Shown here one piece after another: positions 34,352-42,349 of a stretch of 64,000 nucleotides of DNA. The notes below the pieces were generated by a model. That model was not told the origin of the DNA and searched no databases. It saw only the letters and a program-made list of their open reading frames with translations. How positions within the stretch are numbered: the first letter of the stretch is position 1; each line of letters starts with the position of its first letter. The stretch is from Panacagrimonas sp963975245 (lineage in GTDB: Bacteria > Pseudomonadota > Gammaproteobacteria > Nevskiales > Nevskiaceae), in the NCBI GenBank assembly GCA_963975245.1, contig CAXBFJ010000005.1:260162-324161 (forward strand), written 5' to 3'. The translations under genes and the position numbers were made by a program.

Positions 34352-34367
34352 CGCCGGCTAGCCGGCG
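34352..34367. other. 16-base perfect GC-rich palindrome at the pilZ/cNMP junction
   Basis: CGCCGGCTAGCCGGCG reads the same on both strands. It begins 2 bases after the pilZ stop and holds the TAG stop of the opposing gene. It can fold as a 6-base-pair stem with a CTAG loop. There is no T-tract, so termination is uncertain. Confidence 0.5.
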
Positions 34368-35425
34368 GCGCTGTCGGACTCCGTGGCTTCCATGCCAGAG
34401 TCCAGCGATGAGGCCTCAAAGCCTTTCTGCATCAGGATGAAGGCGGCCACCGAGCTTCGTCGCCCGGTATCGCAGATGCAGATGTGGTGAAGCTCACGGT
34501 CCAGCTTATCCAGCCGCATGCGCAGCATGAAGAGCGGAATGTTGATGCTCCCCGGGATGTTCTCCTTCAGGAATTCGCTCTGCAAACGAACATCCAGAAA
34601 TATGGCCTGGCCTGAGTCCACGCGCGCGCGCGCCTCCGCGGCAGAAACACGACGACTGAGCGGCTCATTCAGCAATTTCTGGAAATCCTGCTTTGACAGC
34701 CGCATGAGCACACCGTGCGTCAGCATGCTCACAGTCGCATTGCGCGGAGAGTCGGCCAGCAAGGCTTCTTCTCCGAAACAGGAGCCTGCCTCCAGCTGGG
34801 CGAGACGAAAAGGCTTCTGACCAATCTGCTCACGGGTAACTAAACATCGACCCTCGGTCAGCACATAGAAATAGTCACCCGCTTCGCCCTGGCGCACGAT
34901 GACCGCGCCAGGGTCCGCTTCCAGACGCTCCATGCGCATAAAAATGGCTTGCAGATTGGTCGGCGGCACCATCTGGAAGGTAGGTGTCTGAAGCAGTTGG
35001 GTCATCCAGTCGTCAGATTGCCCCTGTTCGGTCTGGCTCAGATCTGACACTTCCAGCGCGTCGCTCTGGTCCCAGGTGAGAAACACATCCAGCAGGCGGC
35101 TATCTATCGCCAGGCATCTGACGTCAGTGGCGCAGATGGCGTCACTGTGGCGCTGCCGGGCAGGTGCCAGCCCGTAGCGCGCACTGTCGGTTCCCCCTTC
35201 GATGGCGCCAGTTCGAGTGCCGTATCGGTCACCGAGATTGACGGTACCCTCCAGGACGTAGATGGTTTGCCTGGAATCAGCCTCAAATTTGAATACATAC
35301 TCACCCGCATCGAAGCTCATGAGGCGGGCCTGCCTGGCGAGGTCTCGCTGGCTTTCCACCCGCATGGACTCGAAAGGAACCAGTCGAGCCAACATTTCCG
35401 GGGTCAATGGCGAAGCAGAGTTCAT
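34358..35425 (-). CDS. Cyclic-nucleotide-binding/rhodanese fusion protein
   Basis: The 355-residue soluble protein has three parts. A degenerate cNMP-like domain (about 20-130) has EYVFKFEADSRQTIYVLEGTVNLG. A clearer cNMP domain (about 165-265) has VIVRQGEAGDYFYVLTEGR and FGEEALLADSPRNATV. A C-terminal rhodanese domain (about 270-350) has FLDVRLQSEFLKENIPGSINIPL and the loop CDTGRRSS with the active Cys. It may sense a cyclic nucleotide and act on sulfur or persulfide groups. The true ligand and substrate are unknown. It converges on pilZ with 7 bases between. Confidence 0.88.
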   Translation of the reverse strand: MNSASPLTPEMLARLVPFESMRVESQRDLARQARLMSFDAGEYVFKFEADSRQTIYVLEGTVNLGDRYGTRTGAIEGGTDSARYGLAPARQRHSDAICATDVRCLAIDSRLLDVFLTWDQSDALEVSDLSQTEQGQSDDWMTQLLQTPTFQMVPPTNLQAIFMRMERLEADPGAVIVRQGEAGDYFYVLTEGRCLVTREQIGQKPFRLAQLEAGSCFGEEALLADSPRNATVSMLTHGVLMRLSKQDFQKLLNEPLSRRVSAAEARARVDSGQAIFLDVRLQSEFLKENIPGSINIPLFMLRMRLDKLDRELHHICICDTGRRSSVAAFILMQKGFEASSLDSGMEATESDSAAG

Positions 35426-35583
35426 ATGATTGCGCTGGAAACGAGCAACTTGTGCGAAAATGATTGTTTAGGTCGCCCTGGGTGGCAGGGCAGGCCAGCT
35501 GAGGAACAATACACCAAGAGTCGAAAGAGGCGAATAAGGCGTCACATTCGGCTGGCACATTAGAGTGAGGACAGGAGATTTGC

Positions 35584-36648
35584 ATGGCTCAACCCAAGGC
35601 GAAGACAAAGTCGGCAAAGCGTGCCAAACCGGCCGGCAATGCCAAAAAAGCGGTTAAGAAAGCACCGGTCAAAAAGGCCGCAGCCAAGAAGCCGGCTGCT
35701 AAGAAGGCTGTTGTGAGCAAGTCAACGAGCAAGAAACCAACTGTGAAAAAAGCCATCGCGAAAAAATCTCCTGCTTCCAAGAAACCACTGGCCAAAAAGG
35801 CGGCGGCGAAGAAGGCGCCGCAAAAGAAGGCTGCTCCAGTCAAGAAGCAGGCTGCGCCGAAGCCCAAAAAGGCACCGGCCAAGACGCCAGAGGTCAAGAA
35901 AACAAAAGTGTCAGTGAAATCTGCCGTCAAGGCGGTCAAGAAGGCCGTAGCCAAAAAGGTGGCTGAAGTCAGAAAAGGCAAAGCCGCGCCCAAGAAAGTT
36001 GCTGCCAAACCTGAGGCCAAGGCCCCAGTCAAAGCCACACCCAAGGCGACTCCAAAGGCGAAGAAGGCATCTGCGCCCGCTCCGGCCAAAGCCGCGGCAG
36101 CCAGCAAGACGACCAAGGTGGTAGTGGCAAAGCCTAGAGGCAACATCGGAACGACACGCCCGCCCAAGGGTGATATCGAAATCGAACAATTGGCTGGCCG
36201 CCTCCGGGCAGGCCATAACGACGGCTCGCACAGCGGACCGATTCCGACTGAGGCACAGATTCGCAGTGCTCCTGACGGCCAGTACATGAATGACGGGCAG
36301 CTCGCTTTCTTCCAGGCCCGTTTGATGCAGATGCGAGGCGAAGTGCTTGCGCGCGAACTCGATGTCAAGGAACGCCTCCACCAACGCGAAATTTTTGCCG
36401 ATCCGGCGGATCGCGCCAGCGCGGAGGAAGAGCATTGGCTGGATCTGCGCTTGCGTGAGAGAGAGTCCCTTTTGCTCAAGAAAATTGACGAAGCTTTGCG
36501 CCGTATTCGCGACAAGGAATATGGCTATTGCGAAAAGACCGGCGAAGCAATTGGCATCGCAAGACTTCTCGCACGGCCAACCGCCACTGTTTGCGTCGAT
36601 GTGAAAGGACAGGACGAGCGAGCAGAGTCGCAATATCGCGATCGCTGA
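35584..36648 (+). CDS. DksA/TraR-family protein with histone-H1-like Lys/Ala-rich N-terminal tail
   Basis: The protein has 354 residues. Residues about 1-185 are made almost only of Lys, Ala, Pro, Val and Thr in KKAA/KKPA-type repeats, like AlgP or histone H1 tails. Residues about 195-354 are a DksA domain: GQLAFFQARLMQMRGEVLARE (coiled coil) and YGYCEKTGEAIG then RPTATVCVDVKG. In the zinc finger, the second and fourth Cys of E. coli DksA are Thr and Val here. DksA proteins bind the RNA polymerase secondary channel and act with ppGpp. The basic tail probably binds DNA or RNA (inference). A strong terminator follows. Confidence 0.9.
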   Translation: MAQPKAKTKSAKRAKPAGNAKKAVKKAPVKKAAAKKPAAKKAVVSKSTSKKPTVKKAIAKKSPASKKPLAKKAAAKKAPQKKAAPVKKQAAPKPKKAPAKTPEVKKTKVSVKSAVKAVKKAVAKKVAEVRKGKAAPKKVAAKPEAKAPVKATPKATPKAKKASAPAPAKAAAASKTTKVVVAKPRGNIGTTRPPKGDIEIEQLAGRLRAGHNDGSHSGPIPTEAQIRSAPDGQYMNDGQLAFFQARLMQMRGEVLARELDVKERLHQREIFADPADRASAEEEHWLDLRLRERESLLLKKIDEALRRIRDKEYGYCEKTGEAIGIARLLARPTATVCVDVKGQDERAESQYRDR

Positions 36649-36671
36649 TCACCAGCTAAATCCAGCACAGC

Positions 36672-36710
36672 AATCGCGGTCACTCCTTATGGGTGGCCGC
36701 GATTTTTTTT
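36672..36710 (+). terminator. Intrinsic terminator after the DksA-like gene
   Basis: ATCGCGGTCAC pairs with GTGGCCGCGAT (one G-T pair) around a 9-base loop and is followed by a run of eight T. It lies 24 bases after the stop of the DksA-like gene. The minus-strand side has no T-run. Confidence 0.88.
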
Positions 36711-36717
36711 GGATTGC

Positions 36718-38025
36718 CTAGTTGGGTTCTTGCTTGATTGAATCGCGCGCGGCGGAGAGCTTGCAGAAAAATTCCACGTATTGCTCGTGGCCGTCAGGAA
36801 ACACAAAGTTGAGCCGCAAGTCATCCTGCTTGTCGCTGATACCGCGCAGTCCAGACCAGGCCCGCTCGGTGGCCGCCGACTTCAGCAGGTTCATGTCCAG
36901 GCCTGGCCGACGCACCTCTCCACGGCTGCTGTCAACAAATAGCACCGCGTTGTCGACTTCGAACTGCATTCCGATGTCCTGGATCAGCGTCAGGAAACCC
37001 CGATCGCTACCACCCCGCTGCATTGAACCCTCGCCGTTCTCATTGTCGCTTTGAGAGGTGACCGTATCGCCGATACCGACGATCTGCGGCATCAATGCAG
37101 GGTCCAGTTTTTGGCCCGCCAATTGCAGCAACTCAGCACGGCTCCTCGGCGCATTGCGGGCGTTGAATGAGGCGCCCAAGGGGTACTCCCCAGTTTGTTG
37201 AAAGTAGTAGTCGTTGAGAATAACCAGAACGCCGACTTCCTTGACTGCGCCTCCAAGCATGAACTGGAAATCGGTGGTCCCGGCATCCGTACCATCACTC
37301 AGGCGCACACGCTCCATGCCTGAGCGATCTCGCCCGAGATTGGGCGCGTAGTGAATAAAAAAGGAATCTGAAAGTTCAGGATGACCGGCCGCCTTCAACA
37401 TCAGCGACTCCATGAACTGGCAAGTGCGCTCCTGCAACTGGCGGTAGATTTCGCTCCGATTGCCCAGAAAATCAAAGTAAGGATTCAGGTTGATCGTGGG
37501 CGACACCAGATTATCAAGAACAGCCGTAGCGGCCAGTTTCGCACGCGTAACAGGGTCGGTGGACACACCAAGTTCCGCAGACACCTGACCGAGAAAGGCG
37601 CTGCATTGCTCCACCACTGATCTCAGAAATGACAGCTCCTGTTGGCTGACACCCGGGTGGACGGCCTGGCCCCTGCAGTCCTGTGCCTGCACGCCGCCAC
37701 CCGCTAGGCCAGGCAGGTACAGGGCATGGTTCTGGTCGCCCACGGATACGGCTGCAAGGCTTCGATCGACAATGGCATTGACGCCTCGACGCCCCAGATG
37801 CTCACCATTGGTGAGGACCCGGAATGCGTGGCCCAAACGAGCTGCTGCGCGGATGTACTCCGGACTCAGCGTTCGTGTCAGAGGGTCTCTCACCAGCCCC
37901 ATGCACACGCCATCCAAATCCTGAATCAGAAGCAGCCGCGGCGACTTGGACAAGGCTTCCAGCAAACCTGGGTGGTCCGTACTGCACCATTGCGAACTCA
38001 GCGAAGGTTTTGATTTTTTCGTCAT
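36718..38025 (-). CDS. stpA: Glucosylglycerol-3-phosphate phosphatase
   Basis: The 435-residue protein begins with a HAD-like core LLLIQDLDGVCMGLVRDPLTR and RVLTNGEHLGRRGVNAIVD. This pattern I recognise from the salt-tolerance phosphatase StpA/GgpP. It would remove phosphate from glucosylglycerol-phosphate to give the osmoprotectant glucosylglycerol. The partner synthase gene ggpS is not in this window. The gene converges with the DksA-like gene and is otherwise alone. Family recognition rests on the N-terminal third, which is distinctive. Confidence 0.82.
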   Translation of the reverse strand: MTKKSKPSLSSQWCSTDHPGLLEALSKSPRLLLIQDLDGVCMGLVRDPLTRTLSPEYIRAAARLGHAFRVLTNGEHLGRRGVNAIVDRSLAAVSVGDQNHALYLPGLAGGGVQAQDCRGQAVHPGVSQQELSFLRSVVEQCSAFLGQVSAELGVSTDPVTRAKLAATAVLDNLVSPTINLNPYFDFLGNRSEIYRQLQERTCQFMESLMLKAAGHPELSDSFFIHYAPNLGRDRSGMERVRLSDGTDAGTTDFQFMLGGAVKEVGVLVILNDYYFQQTGEYPLGASFNARNAPRSRAELLQLAGQKLDPALMPQIVGIGDTVTSQSDNENGEGSMQRGGSDRGFLTLIQDIGMQFEVDNAVLFVDSSRGEVRRPGLDMNLLKSAATERAWSGLRGISDKQDDLRLNFVFPDGHEQYVEFFCKLSAARDSIKQEPN

Positions 38026-38166
38026 TCAAATGATATGCCAGAAACATCAGGAAGCGTCCTGAAACGACTTCACATGCTAACGCGCGACTGAAGCGATGCC
38101 GAATCACCCGCAGTCGCGTTCGGCCTGCAATGCGACACGCCCCTGTCGCGCTGGCACACCGGGATA

Positions 38167-38195
38167 TTCAGGTAATCGATCATTACTGACCTGAA
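38167..38195. promoter_or_regulatory. Inverted repeat upstream of the acyl-CoA ligase gene
   Basis: TTCAGGT and ACCTGAA are exact inverted repeats 15 bases apart, with a further AAT/ATT pair inside. They lie in the 275-base divergent gap between stpA and the ligase gene. This may be an operator for either gene. No regulator is assigned. Confidence 0.35.
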
Positions 38196-38300
38196 AATGG
38201 GTGCGCAGATCAGCACGCTGAGCTTGCCGCGATACACTTGGATCTGACAGCGCACCGCCTATGGCCGGTTGCATCAATCAAATACCAGCAGGAGAACAGA

Positions 38301-39899
38301 ATGACCCTTTCAAATGAGACCGAAAACGCCATTCAAACCGCACGCGGCCAAAGGCTGGGCGATTTGCTGCGACGCAGTGCGCTTCGGTTTCCGGGGAAGA
38401 CCGCACTGGTGTATCAGGAACAGCGCAAGAGTTTCTCTGAACTCGATGAGCTGGTTAACCGCACCGCGAACGCGCTGGCATCAAAAGGGGTAGGCAAGGG
38501 CGATCACATTGCCTTGCTCTCGCACAACAATCTGAGTTTCGTAGTCATCCGTTTTGCCCTGGCGCGGCTCGGCGCCGTTACGGTACCGATCAACTTCATG
38601 CTCAATGCATCGGAAGTTGCCTACATTCTGGAGAATGGAGAAGTCTGCGGCATGGTGGTTGAGGATGCCTTGGCGGAAGTCGCAGATGCCGCGATTGCAC
38701 AGGCCGGAATTTCGCTCAAGGTTCGCGGTGCGATCAAAGAGCAATCTCAGCAGACGCCTGCTGGTTGGGAGCTCATGCAATCCTGGATGGATTACGCAGA
38801 CAGCTCGGAGCCCGAGGTCATCGTCGGAGACGATGAACCCACTCAGATGATGTACACCAGCGGCACGGAATCCCGGCCCAAGGGTGCGCTGCTTTCTGCT
38901 CGCAGTCTCTACGCTCAATACGCCAGCGTGATCATTGATGGCGAGATGAGCGGAGACGATATTGAAGTTCACTCCCTGCCGCTGTTTCACTGCGCCCAGT
39001 TGGACTGCTTCCTGACGCCAGATCTGTACCTCGGCGCGACCAGTATCGTGCTCCCGTCTCCGGACCCAGCGGTCCTCCTGAAGACAATCGAGACAGAACG
39101 GGCGACAAAGCTGTTCTGCCCTCCGACAGTATGGATTGCTCTGCTCGGACATCCCGATTTTGACAAGACCGATCTTTCGTCCCTTAAAAAGGGCTACTAC
39201 GGCGCGTCCATCATGCCTGTGGAGATCATCAAACAAATTTCGGAGCGCATACCCGCACTGCGCCTGTTCAACTTTTACGGCCAGACCGAAATGTCGCCGG
39301 TTGCCACCATTCTCAAACCAGAAGACCAGCTGCGAAAACTGGGCTCAGCCGGTCGCGCTGCCATCAACGTTGAAACGCGCGTTGTCGATGACGACGACAA
39401 TTCCGTACCGTGCGGATCCATTGGCGAAATCGTGCACCGCAGTCCACACGCGACGTTGGGCTACTGGAAGAACCCGGAAAAGACGGCGGAGTCGTTTCGC
39501 AATGGATGGTTTCATAGCGGCGACCTCGGCATCATTGATGAAGAGGGCTACCTCAGCGTCGTGGACCGCAAGAAGGACATGATCAAGACCGGCGGGGAAA
39601 ATGTGGCAAGCCGCGAAGTTGAAGAGGTCATCTTTGCTCATCCCGCGGTCACCGAAGTTGCGGTCTTTGGTGTACCTCATCCCAAGTGGATAGAAGCTGT
39701 CATGGCTGTAGTGGTGGCGCGCCCGGGCCAGACCATTGACCCTGAGGAGCTGAGCGCGTTCTGCCGCGAACGCCTCGCAAAGTACAAGGCACCCAAGCTT
39801 TTCGAGATTGTTGATCAGCTGCCGAAGAATGCGAGCGGAAAAGTTCTTAAGCGCGAGCTACGTGATCGGTTTGCAAGCCGCGCAAACACTTTGAAATAA
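38301..39899 (+). CDS. Fatty-acyl/aryl-CoA ligase (AMP-forming)
   Basis: ATG 38301 gives 532 residues, with CAGGAGA at a good distance; a longer in-frame start at 38238 lacks this. ANL-family motifs are MMYTSGTESRPKGALL (ATP loop, with Glu-Ser where most have Thr-Gly), FNFYGQTEMSPVA, YWKNPEKTAESFRNGWFHSGDLG and the C-terminal Lys in LPKNASGKVLKREL. It activates a carboxylic acid as a CoA thioester. Similarity is to FadD/long-chain and aryl ligases, but the substrate is not fixed. Position next to paaX suggests a phenylalkanoate or related acid (inference). Confidence 0.88.
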   Translation: MTLSNETENAIQTARGQRLGDLLRRSALRFPGKTALVYQEQRKSFSELDELVNRTANALASKGVGKGDHIALLSHNNLSFVVIRFALARLGAVTVPINFMLNASEVAYILENGEVCGMVVEDALAEVADAAIAQAGISLKVRGAIKEQSQQTPAGWELMQSWMDYADSSEPEVIVGDDEPTQMMYTSGTESRPKGALLSARSLYAQYASVIIDGEMSGDDIEVHSLPLFHCAQLDCFLTPDLYLGATSIVLPSPDPAVLLKTIETERATKLFCPPTVWIALLGHPDFDKTDLSSLKKGYYGASIMPVEIIKQISERIPALRLFNFYGQTEMSPVATILKPEDQLRKLGSAGRAAINVETRVVDDDDNSVPCGSIGEIVHRSPHATLGYWKNPEKTAESFRNGWFHSGDLGIIDEEGYLSVVDRKKDMIKTGGENVASREVEEVIFAHPAVTEVAVFGVPHPKWIEAVMAVVVARPGQTIDPEELSAFCRERLAKYKAPKLFEIVDQLPKNASGKVLKRELRDRFASRANTLK

Positions 39900-39937
39900 A
39901 GTATGAGAGAGGGCGGGTACTCCGTCTGCGGCACAAA

Positions 39938-39958
39938 TCAATTGCGAGCGTCAATTGA
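39938..39958 (-). terminator. Candidate terminator hairpin at the paaX end
   Basis: TCAATTG and CAATTGA are exact inverted repeats around 7 bases and overlap the paaX stop codon. Read on the minus strand the stem is followed by TTTGTG, a short T-run. It is AT-rich and weak. Confidence 0.35.
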
Positions 39959-40898
39959 CCAGAATGCCGTCGAAACGTTTTTCCAAGGGCATGAGAACTC
40001 TGCGCTGGGCGCCCGCGCTGCGATCCTTGATTGCCACCGAGTTGACGTGCGACAGCGCGTCAGCAACGGTCAATGAGTAGATGGACTTGCAGATGTCGTA
40101 GGCCTTTAGGCCGGGCCATTCTGGCGGCAGCATCGGGACAGGCAGCCGTGGATCGTGCAGCGTTGCTCGTCGATAGGAATGGATGAGCAGCGTCTGTACG
40201 ACAAATGCCATTTCTGGCGTCAATTTTTGGCTCGTCAGCAAGTCGGGCAGCGGCCCGAAAAGATCGACAAAACGCTCGTAGCGAGTACCTACCTCTTCAA
40301 GATTCCAGCATCGGGAGATCATGCTGGGCATTGCTTCGTTAGAATAGCCCTCGATGGACTGCGCACGCAGTACGACCGCGCGATCAAGCAGATCCAGTTG
40401 GGACAAAATCCGGCGCAAGGCCTTTGAATTTGCCGAGGGATGCAAGAACACGCCTGTTGTCGCCATCGCGAAACCCTCCCATTCGAGTTCGCGCCGAAGT
40501 TCCAGGCGTTCGAGCGCCCCGTCACCGTTTCTCGGCAGGATGACCATGGTCCAGTTCTGGTCCCAGTGAGGCTCCTGCGGCGTGTAGATGCGGCCATAGG
40601 CATCTTCGATTCTGCTCAGGCCCGAATCTGTCAGTGAGTAGAAGCTGCGGCGGCCTTCCCGCCGAGCTTCAAGCCACTCTTCCTCGATCAGGCGAAATGC
40701 GCTGGTTCGGACCAGCCGCTCGTTTACCCCCAAAGGCTGCAATAGCCGGATCAGGTCGCTGAGCCAGATGCCTCCGCCATGTGGAGCAATGGAGTCGCCA
40801 AAAACCGAGACGATCAGAGACTTGGAACGTGGTTCTTCCTCACTCAGGTACTTCTGTATCCACTGATCGATGGGAGAGGCGGAGACGGATGTGGCCAT
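39951..40898 (-). CDS. paaX: Phenylacetate catabolism repressor PaaX
   Basis: ATG 40896-40898 gives 315 residues, near the family length; a longer frame upstream would run into the paaA promoter. The protein has SLIVSVFGDSIAPHGGGIWLSDL and LGVNERLVRTSAFRLIEEEWL (winged helix), then DQNWTMVILP, all typical of PaaX. PaaX is a GntR-like repressor that leaves DNA when phenylacetyl-CoA binds. It is divergent from paaA with 141 bases between, where a strong promoter and an inverted repeat lie. Confidence 0.95.
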   Translation of the reverse strand: MATSVSASPIDQWIQKYLSEEEPRSKSLIVSVFGDSIAPHGGGIWLSDLIRLLQPLGVNERLVRTSAFRLIEEEWLEARREGRRSFYSLTDSGLSRIEDAYGRIYTPQEPHWDQNWTMVILPRNGDGALERLELRRELEWEGFAMATTGVFLHPSANSKALRRILSQLDLLDRAVVLRAQSIEGYSNEAMPSMISRCWNLEEVGTRYERFVDLFGPLPDLLTSQKLTPEMAFVVQTLLIHSYRRATLHDPRLPVPMLPPEWPGLKAYDICKSIYSLTVADALSHVNSVAIKDRSAGAQRRVLMPLEKRFDGILVN

Positions 40899-40942
40899 GG
40901 CAAAAGTCGGGCTGACATTGATTATGAATTTTAACGAATTGC

Positions 40943-40962
40943 AATCCGATTCATTACGGATT
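40943..40962. promoter_or_regulatory. Candidate PaaX operator in the paaX-paaA gap
   Basis: AATCCG-ATTCATTA-CGGATT is a 6-base inverted repeat containing two GATTC elements. Known PaaX sites have TGATTC/GAATCA half-sites, which is similar but not identical. It lies 23 bases upstream of the paaA -35 box and within the region where the paaX promoter must be. Confidence 0.5.
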
Positions 40963-40985
40963 CTCTCTGCGATACAGATTTCTCG

Positions 40986-41014
40986 TTGACAAGTCTGGCG
41001 CTGTATCAAATAAT
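40986..41014 (+). promoter_or_regulatory. Sigma-70 promoter of the paaA operon
   Basis: TTGACA (40986-40991), 17 bases, then AATAAT (41009-41014), one base from consensus. The start site would be near 41021, leaving a leader of about 20 bases with ACGGAGGA before ATG 41040. It is the best-matched promoter found in the window. Confidence 0.75.
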
Positions 41015-41039
41015 TCGCGCCACAACGGAGGAAAAGCCC

Positions 41040-42029
41040 ATGTACGCTCAAATGGTCGACACCGGCGCGAAAGTCTCAGCAGAACAGTTGGACGCTCAGG
41101 AAAGAATCTTCGAGGAACGAATTGCGGCAGATATCCGCATTGAAGCCCAGGACTGGATGCCAGAGCGCTACCGCAAGACCCTGATCCGTCAGATCAGCCA
41201 GCATGCGCATTCTGAAATCGTCGGCCAATTGCCCGAAGGCAACTGGATTACCCGCGCGCCAACGCTCAAGCGAAAGGCAATCCTTTTGGCAAAGGTGCAG
41301 GACGAGGCAGGGCATGGCTTGTACCTCTATAGCGCTGCGGAAACGCTGGGCATCTCGCGAGACGAGATGTTTGATGGCCTGCACAGCGGCAAGGCCAAAT
41401 ATTCTTCGATCTTCAACTATCCCACTCTGACCTGGGCTGATATCGGCGCGATCGGCTGGCTGGTCGACGGCGCGGCCATCATGAATCAGATTCCGCTGTG
41501 CCGATGTTCTTATGGCCCTTATTCCCGCGCGATGATTCGCGTCTGCAAGGAAGAAGCGTTCCACATGCGCCAGGGCTATGACCTCATGATGGCGCTGTGC
41601 AGGGGCACTGCCGAGCAAAAGGCGATGGCGCAGGACGCGTTGAATCGGTGGTGGTGGCCAGCGCTCATGATGTTTGGTCCCCCCGATGCGGACTCACCCA
41701 ATACAGAGCAGTCCAAGCGTTGGAAGATCAAGCTTTTTACCAATGATGAGCTGCGCCAAAAGATGGTTGACCAGACTGTCCCGCAGGCCGAGTACCTGGG
41801 GCTCACGATCCCTGATCCCGACCTGAAACTGAATGAAGAAACCGGAAGCTACGCTTTCGGAGACATCGACTGGGAAGAGTTCTACAACGTGGTCAAGGGC
41901 AACGGACCCTGTAATCGCGAGCGACTCGAAACCCGAAAGAAGGCCTGGAATGACGGGCAATGGTTTCGCGATGGTCTGGTCGCCAATGCTGAAAAGCGGG
42001 CCCTACTTAAGAACAAGCAGGCTGCCTGA
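41040..42029 (+). CDS. paaA: Ring-1,2-phenylacetyl-CoA epoxidase subunit A
   Basis: ATG 41040 with GGAGGA gives 329 residues; a longer frame starts inside the -35 box and is not likely. Di-iron ligand regions are visible in AKVQDEAGHGLYLYSAAE and CKEEAFHMRQGYDLM, along with APTLKRKAILLAKVQDE. PaaA is the catalytic oxygenase of the PaaABCE complex that epoxidises the ring of phenylacetyl-CoA. It is the first gene of the operon. Confidence 0.97.
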   Translation: MYAQMVDTGAKVSAEQLDAQERIFEERIAADIRIEAQDWMPERYRKTLIRQISQHAHSEIVGQLPEGNWITRAPTLKRKAILLAKVQDEAGHGLYLYSAAETLGISRDEMFDGLHSGKAKYSSIFNYPTLTWADIGAIGWLVDGAAIMNQIPLCRCSYGPYSRAMIRVCKEEAFHMRQGYDLMMALCRGTAEQKAMAQDALNRWWWPALMMFGPPDADSPNTEQSKRWKIKLFTNDELRQKMVDQTVPQAEYLGLTIPDPDLKLNEETGSYAFGDIDWEEFYNVVKGNGPCNRERLETRKKAWNDGQWFRDGLVANAEKRALLKNKQAA

Positions 42030-42067
42030 GCCTTCCAGCTCTCAGCCCACGTCAAGGAGCAAGCAGA

Positions 42068-42349
42068 ATGAAAGAGTGGCCCCTTTGGGAAGTGTTCATC
42101 CGCAGTCAGCACGGGCTGGCTCACCGTCATGTCGGCAGCCTTCACGCGCCGGACGCGGAAATGGCGATCAGCAATGCACGCGACGTCTATACCCGGCGTA
42201 ATGAGGGCGTCAGCATCTGGGTCGTTGCTTCGGGCGACATTACGGCCAGCAGCCCGGATGAAAAGGAGTCTCTTTATGACCCGGCGAACAACAAAATTTA
42301 TCGCCACCCCACTTTTTTCCCCATGCCTGATGAGGTCAAGGGACTGTGA
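42068..42349 (+). CDS. paaB: Phenylacetyl-CoA epoxidase subunit B
   Basis: The 93-residue protein has WPLWEVFIRSQHGLAHRHVGSLHA, DAEMAISNARDVYTRRNEGVSIWV and DPANNKIYRHPTFFP, all typical of PaaB. It bridges the epoxidase subunits. It lies between paaA and paaC and overlaps paaC by four bases. Confidence 0.97.
   Translation: MKEWPLWEVFIRSQHGLAHRHVGSLHAPDAEMAISNARDVYTRRNEGVSIWVVASGDITASSPDEKESLYDPANNKIYRHPTFFPMPDEVKGL

Noticed and set aside
35475..35491. GCCCTG-GGTGG-CAGGGC inverted repeat upstream of the DksA-like gene
   Set aside because: Short arms, no T-tract and no position relative to a promoter; could be chance.
35589..36515. 308-residue minus-strand frame rich in Phe, Leu and Ala that looks like a membrane protein
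   Set aside because: It is the exact complement of the Lys/Ala-repeat DksA-like gene (AAG/GCC codons give Leu/Gly/Ala/Phe in reverse). The terminator and ribosome site support the plus-strand gene.
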